Source of the DNA: an uncultured Pelagibacteraceae bacterium
GTDB taxonomy: Bacteria > Pseudomonadota > Alphaproteobacteria > Pelagibacterales > Pelagibacteraceae
NCBI GenBank assembly: GCA_902572515.1
Contig: CACGGJ010000001.1
Location: forward strand, 62,001 to 126,000
DNA: 64,000 nucleotides
Reading direction: 5' to 3'
Numbering within the stretch: the first letter of the stretch is position 1; each line of letters starts with the position of its first letter. The translations under genes and the position numbers were made by a program. This document shows positions 63,256 to 64,000 of the stretch, in pieces. Below the pieces are notes generated by a model that did no database searches, was not told where the DNA came from, and was given only the letters and a program-made list of their open reading frames with translations.

Positions 63256-64000
63256 GTCTTTTAGATTTTAAAAGTTTTTGAAAATAATCAGGTAACAATG
63301 CTGAATAAGTATGTTTTATGTCGTTAATTTTAAATTTAATTTGGTATGAATGTAACATTAAATTTTTATTAATTCCTTTATTAGAATTTGATAATTTATA
63401 TTTTGTATCTCCAAATATAGGGTTTCCAATTGCATATAATTGTTTTCTTAACTGATGTTTTCGCCCTGTAATAGGTTTTAATTCTAATAAACTTGCTTCA
63501 GAATTTTTATCAATGACTTTAAAAATTGTTTTTGCTTTTTCAATTATTTTTTTATCACCATCATACCTAATTAAATCATCATCCCAAACACCGGATTTTT
63601 TACTAATTTCACCTTGGCAGATAGCTAAATATGTTTTGTGTACTTTTCTTAATCTAAATAAAGAAGTAAGCAATTGAGCGCTTTCTCTGTTTTTGGCCAT
63701 AATAAAAACTCCAGAAGTATCTTTATCTAATCTATGAACAGAATATGGTTTTGTTCCCTCGAAAATTTCACTTTTAGCAAAAATATCAACTAGATTTTTT
63801 TTTGATTTAGTTCCACCTTGCACTGATATGCCTGATGCTTTGTTTAAAACAACAAAATTGTCATTGTTGTCAATAATTTGATCTTCATTTGATTTTATAA
63901 TTTCTTTTGATGGTAAAAACTTAATTTTTTTTTGTTGAATTATTTCTTTAAATTTAATGTTGAATATATTTATTTCATCTTTCGTTTTTACTTTAGAAGA
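63233..64000 (-). CDS. RluA/RluC-family pseudouridine synthase (5' end beyond the window)
   Basis: [40 protein letters not shown]; frame stays open upstream of the called GTG start (...[23 protein letters not shown]...) to the window end. Confidence 0.9.
   Translation of the reverse strand, partial: SSKVKTKDEINIFNIKFKEIIQQKKIKFLPSKEIIKSNEDQIIDNNDNFVVLNKASGISVQGGTKSKKNLVDIFAKSEIFEGTKPYSVHRLDKDTSGVFIMAKNRESAQLLTSLFRLRKVHKTYLAICQGEISKKSGVWDDDLIRYDGDKKIIEKAKTIFKVIDKNSEASLLELKPITGRKHQLRKQLYAIGNPIFGDTKYKLSNSNKGINKNLMLHSYQIKFKINDIKHTYSALLPDYFQKLLKSKRLRFLNLK

Noticed and set aside
1-64000. CRISPR arrays, toxin-antitoxin pairs, restriction systems, IS elements, prophage structural genes
   Set aside because: No regularly spaced repeats and no recognisable proteins of these classes among the ORFs.

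Overview
AT-rich, densely packed alphaproteobacterial chromosome segment. Gene content, synteny and compactness fit a SAR11 / Candidatus Pelagibacter-type genome (inferred from protein recognition; no search was run). About 60 genes are supported, mostly housekeeping blocks: rpsI-rplM; rpmF-plsX-ihfA-merR; hppA-thiL-nusB-ribH-ribB-ribE-ribD-nrdR-glyA-rpiB; recO-rnc-lepB-acpS-pdxJ-pyrE-rsh-folK-smpB-dapA; soxBDAG sarcosine oxidase; gatCAB; ruvX-pyrBC-plsY-topA; ugd-galU; panC; mgtE; lipB. There are two complete tRNAs: Glu(TTC) and Ser(GCT). The main regulatory feature is a tandem SAM-II + SAM-V riboswitch ahead of metY, with a possible 10-bp helix that would compete with the P1 stems of both aptamers. 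The main accessory region (~2.28-8.55 kb) starts at tRNA-Glu. It carries a GIY-YIG protein, surface-glycan glycosyltransferases, an intact tyrosine recombinase with a lox-like inverted repeat abutting its start codon, a minimal MGMT-domain protein and a ~535-bp non-coding gap between convergent genes. Several genes usually present in conserved alphaproteobacterial neighbourhoods (fabH, era, rpoZ, dprA) are missing from their expected positions. No CRISPR array, rRNA, prophage structural genes or IS element was seen.
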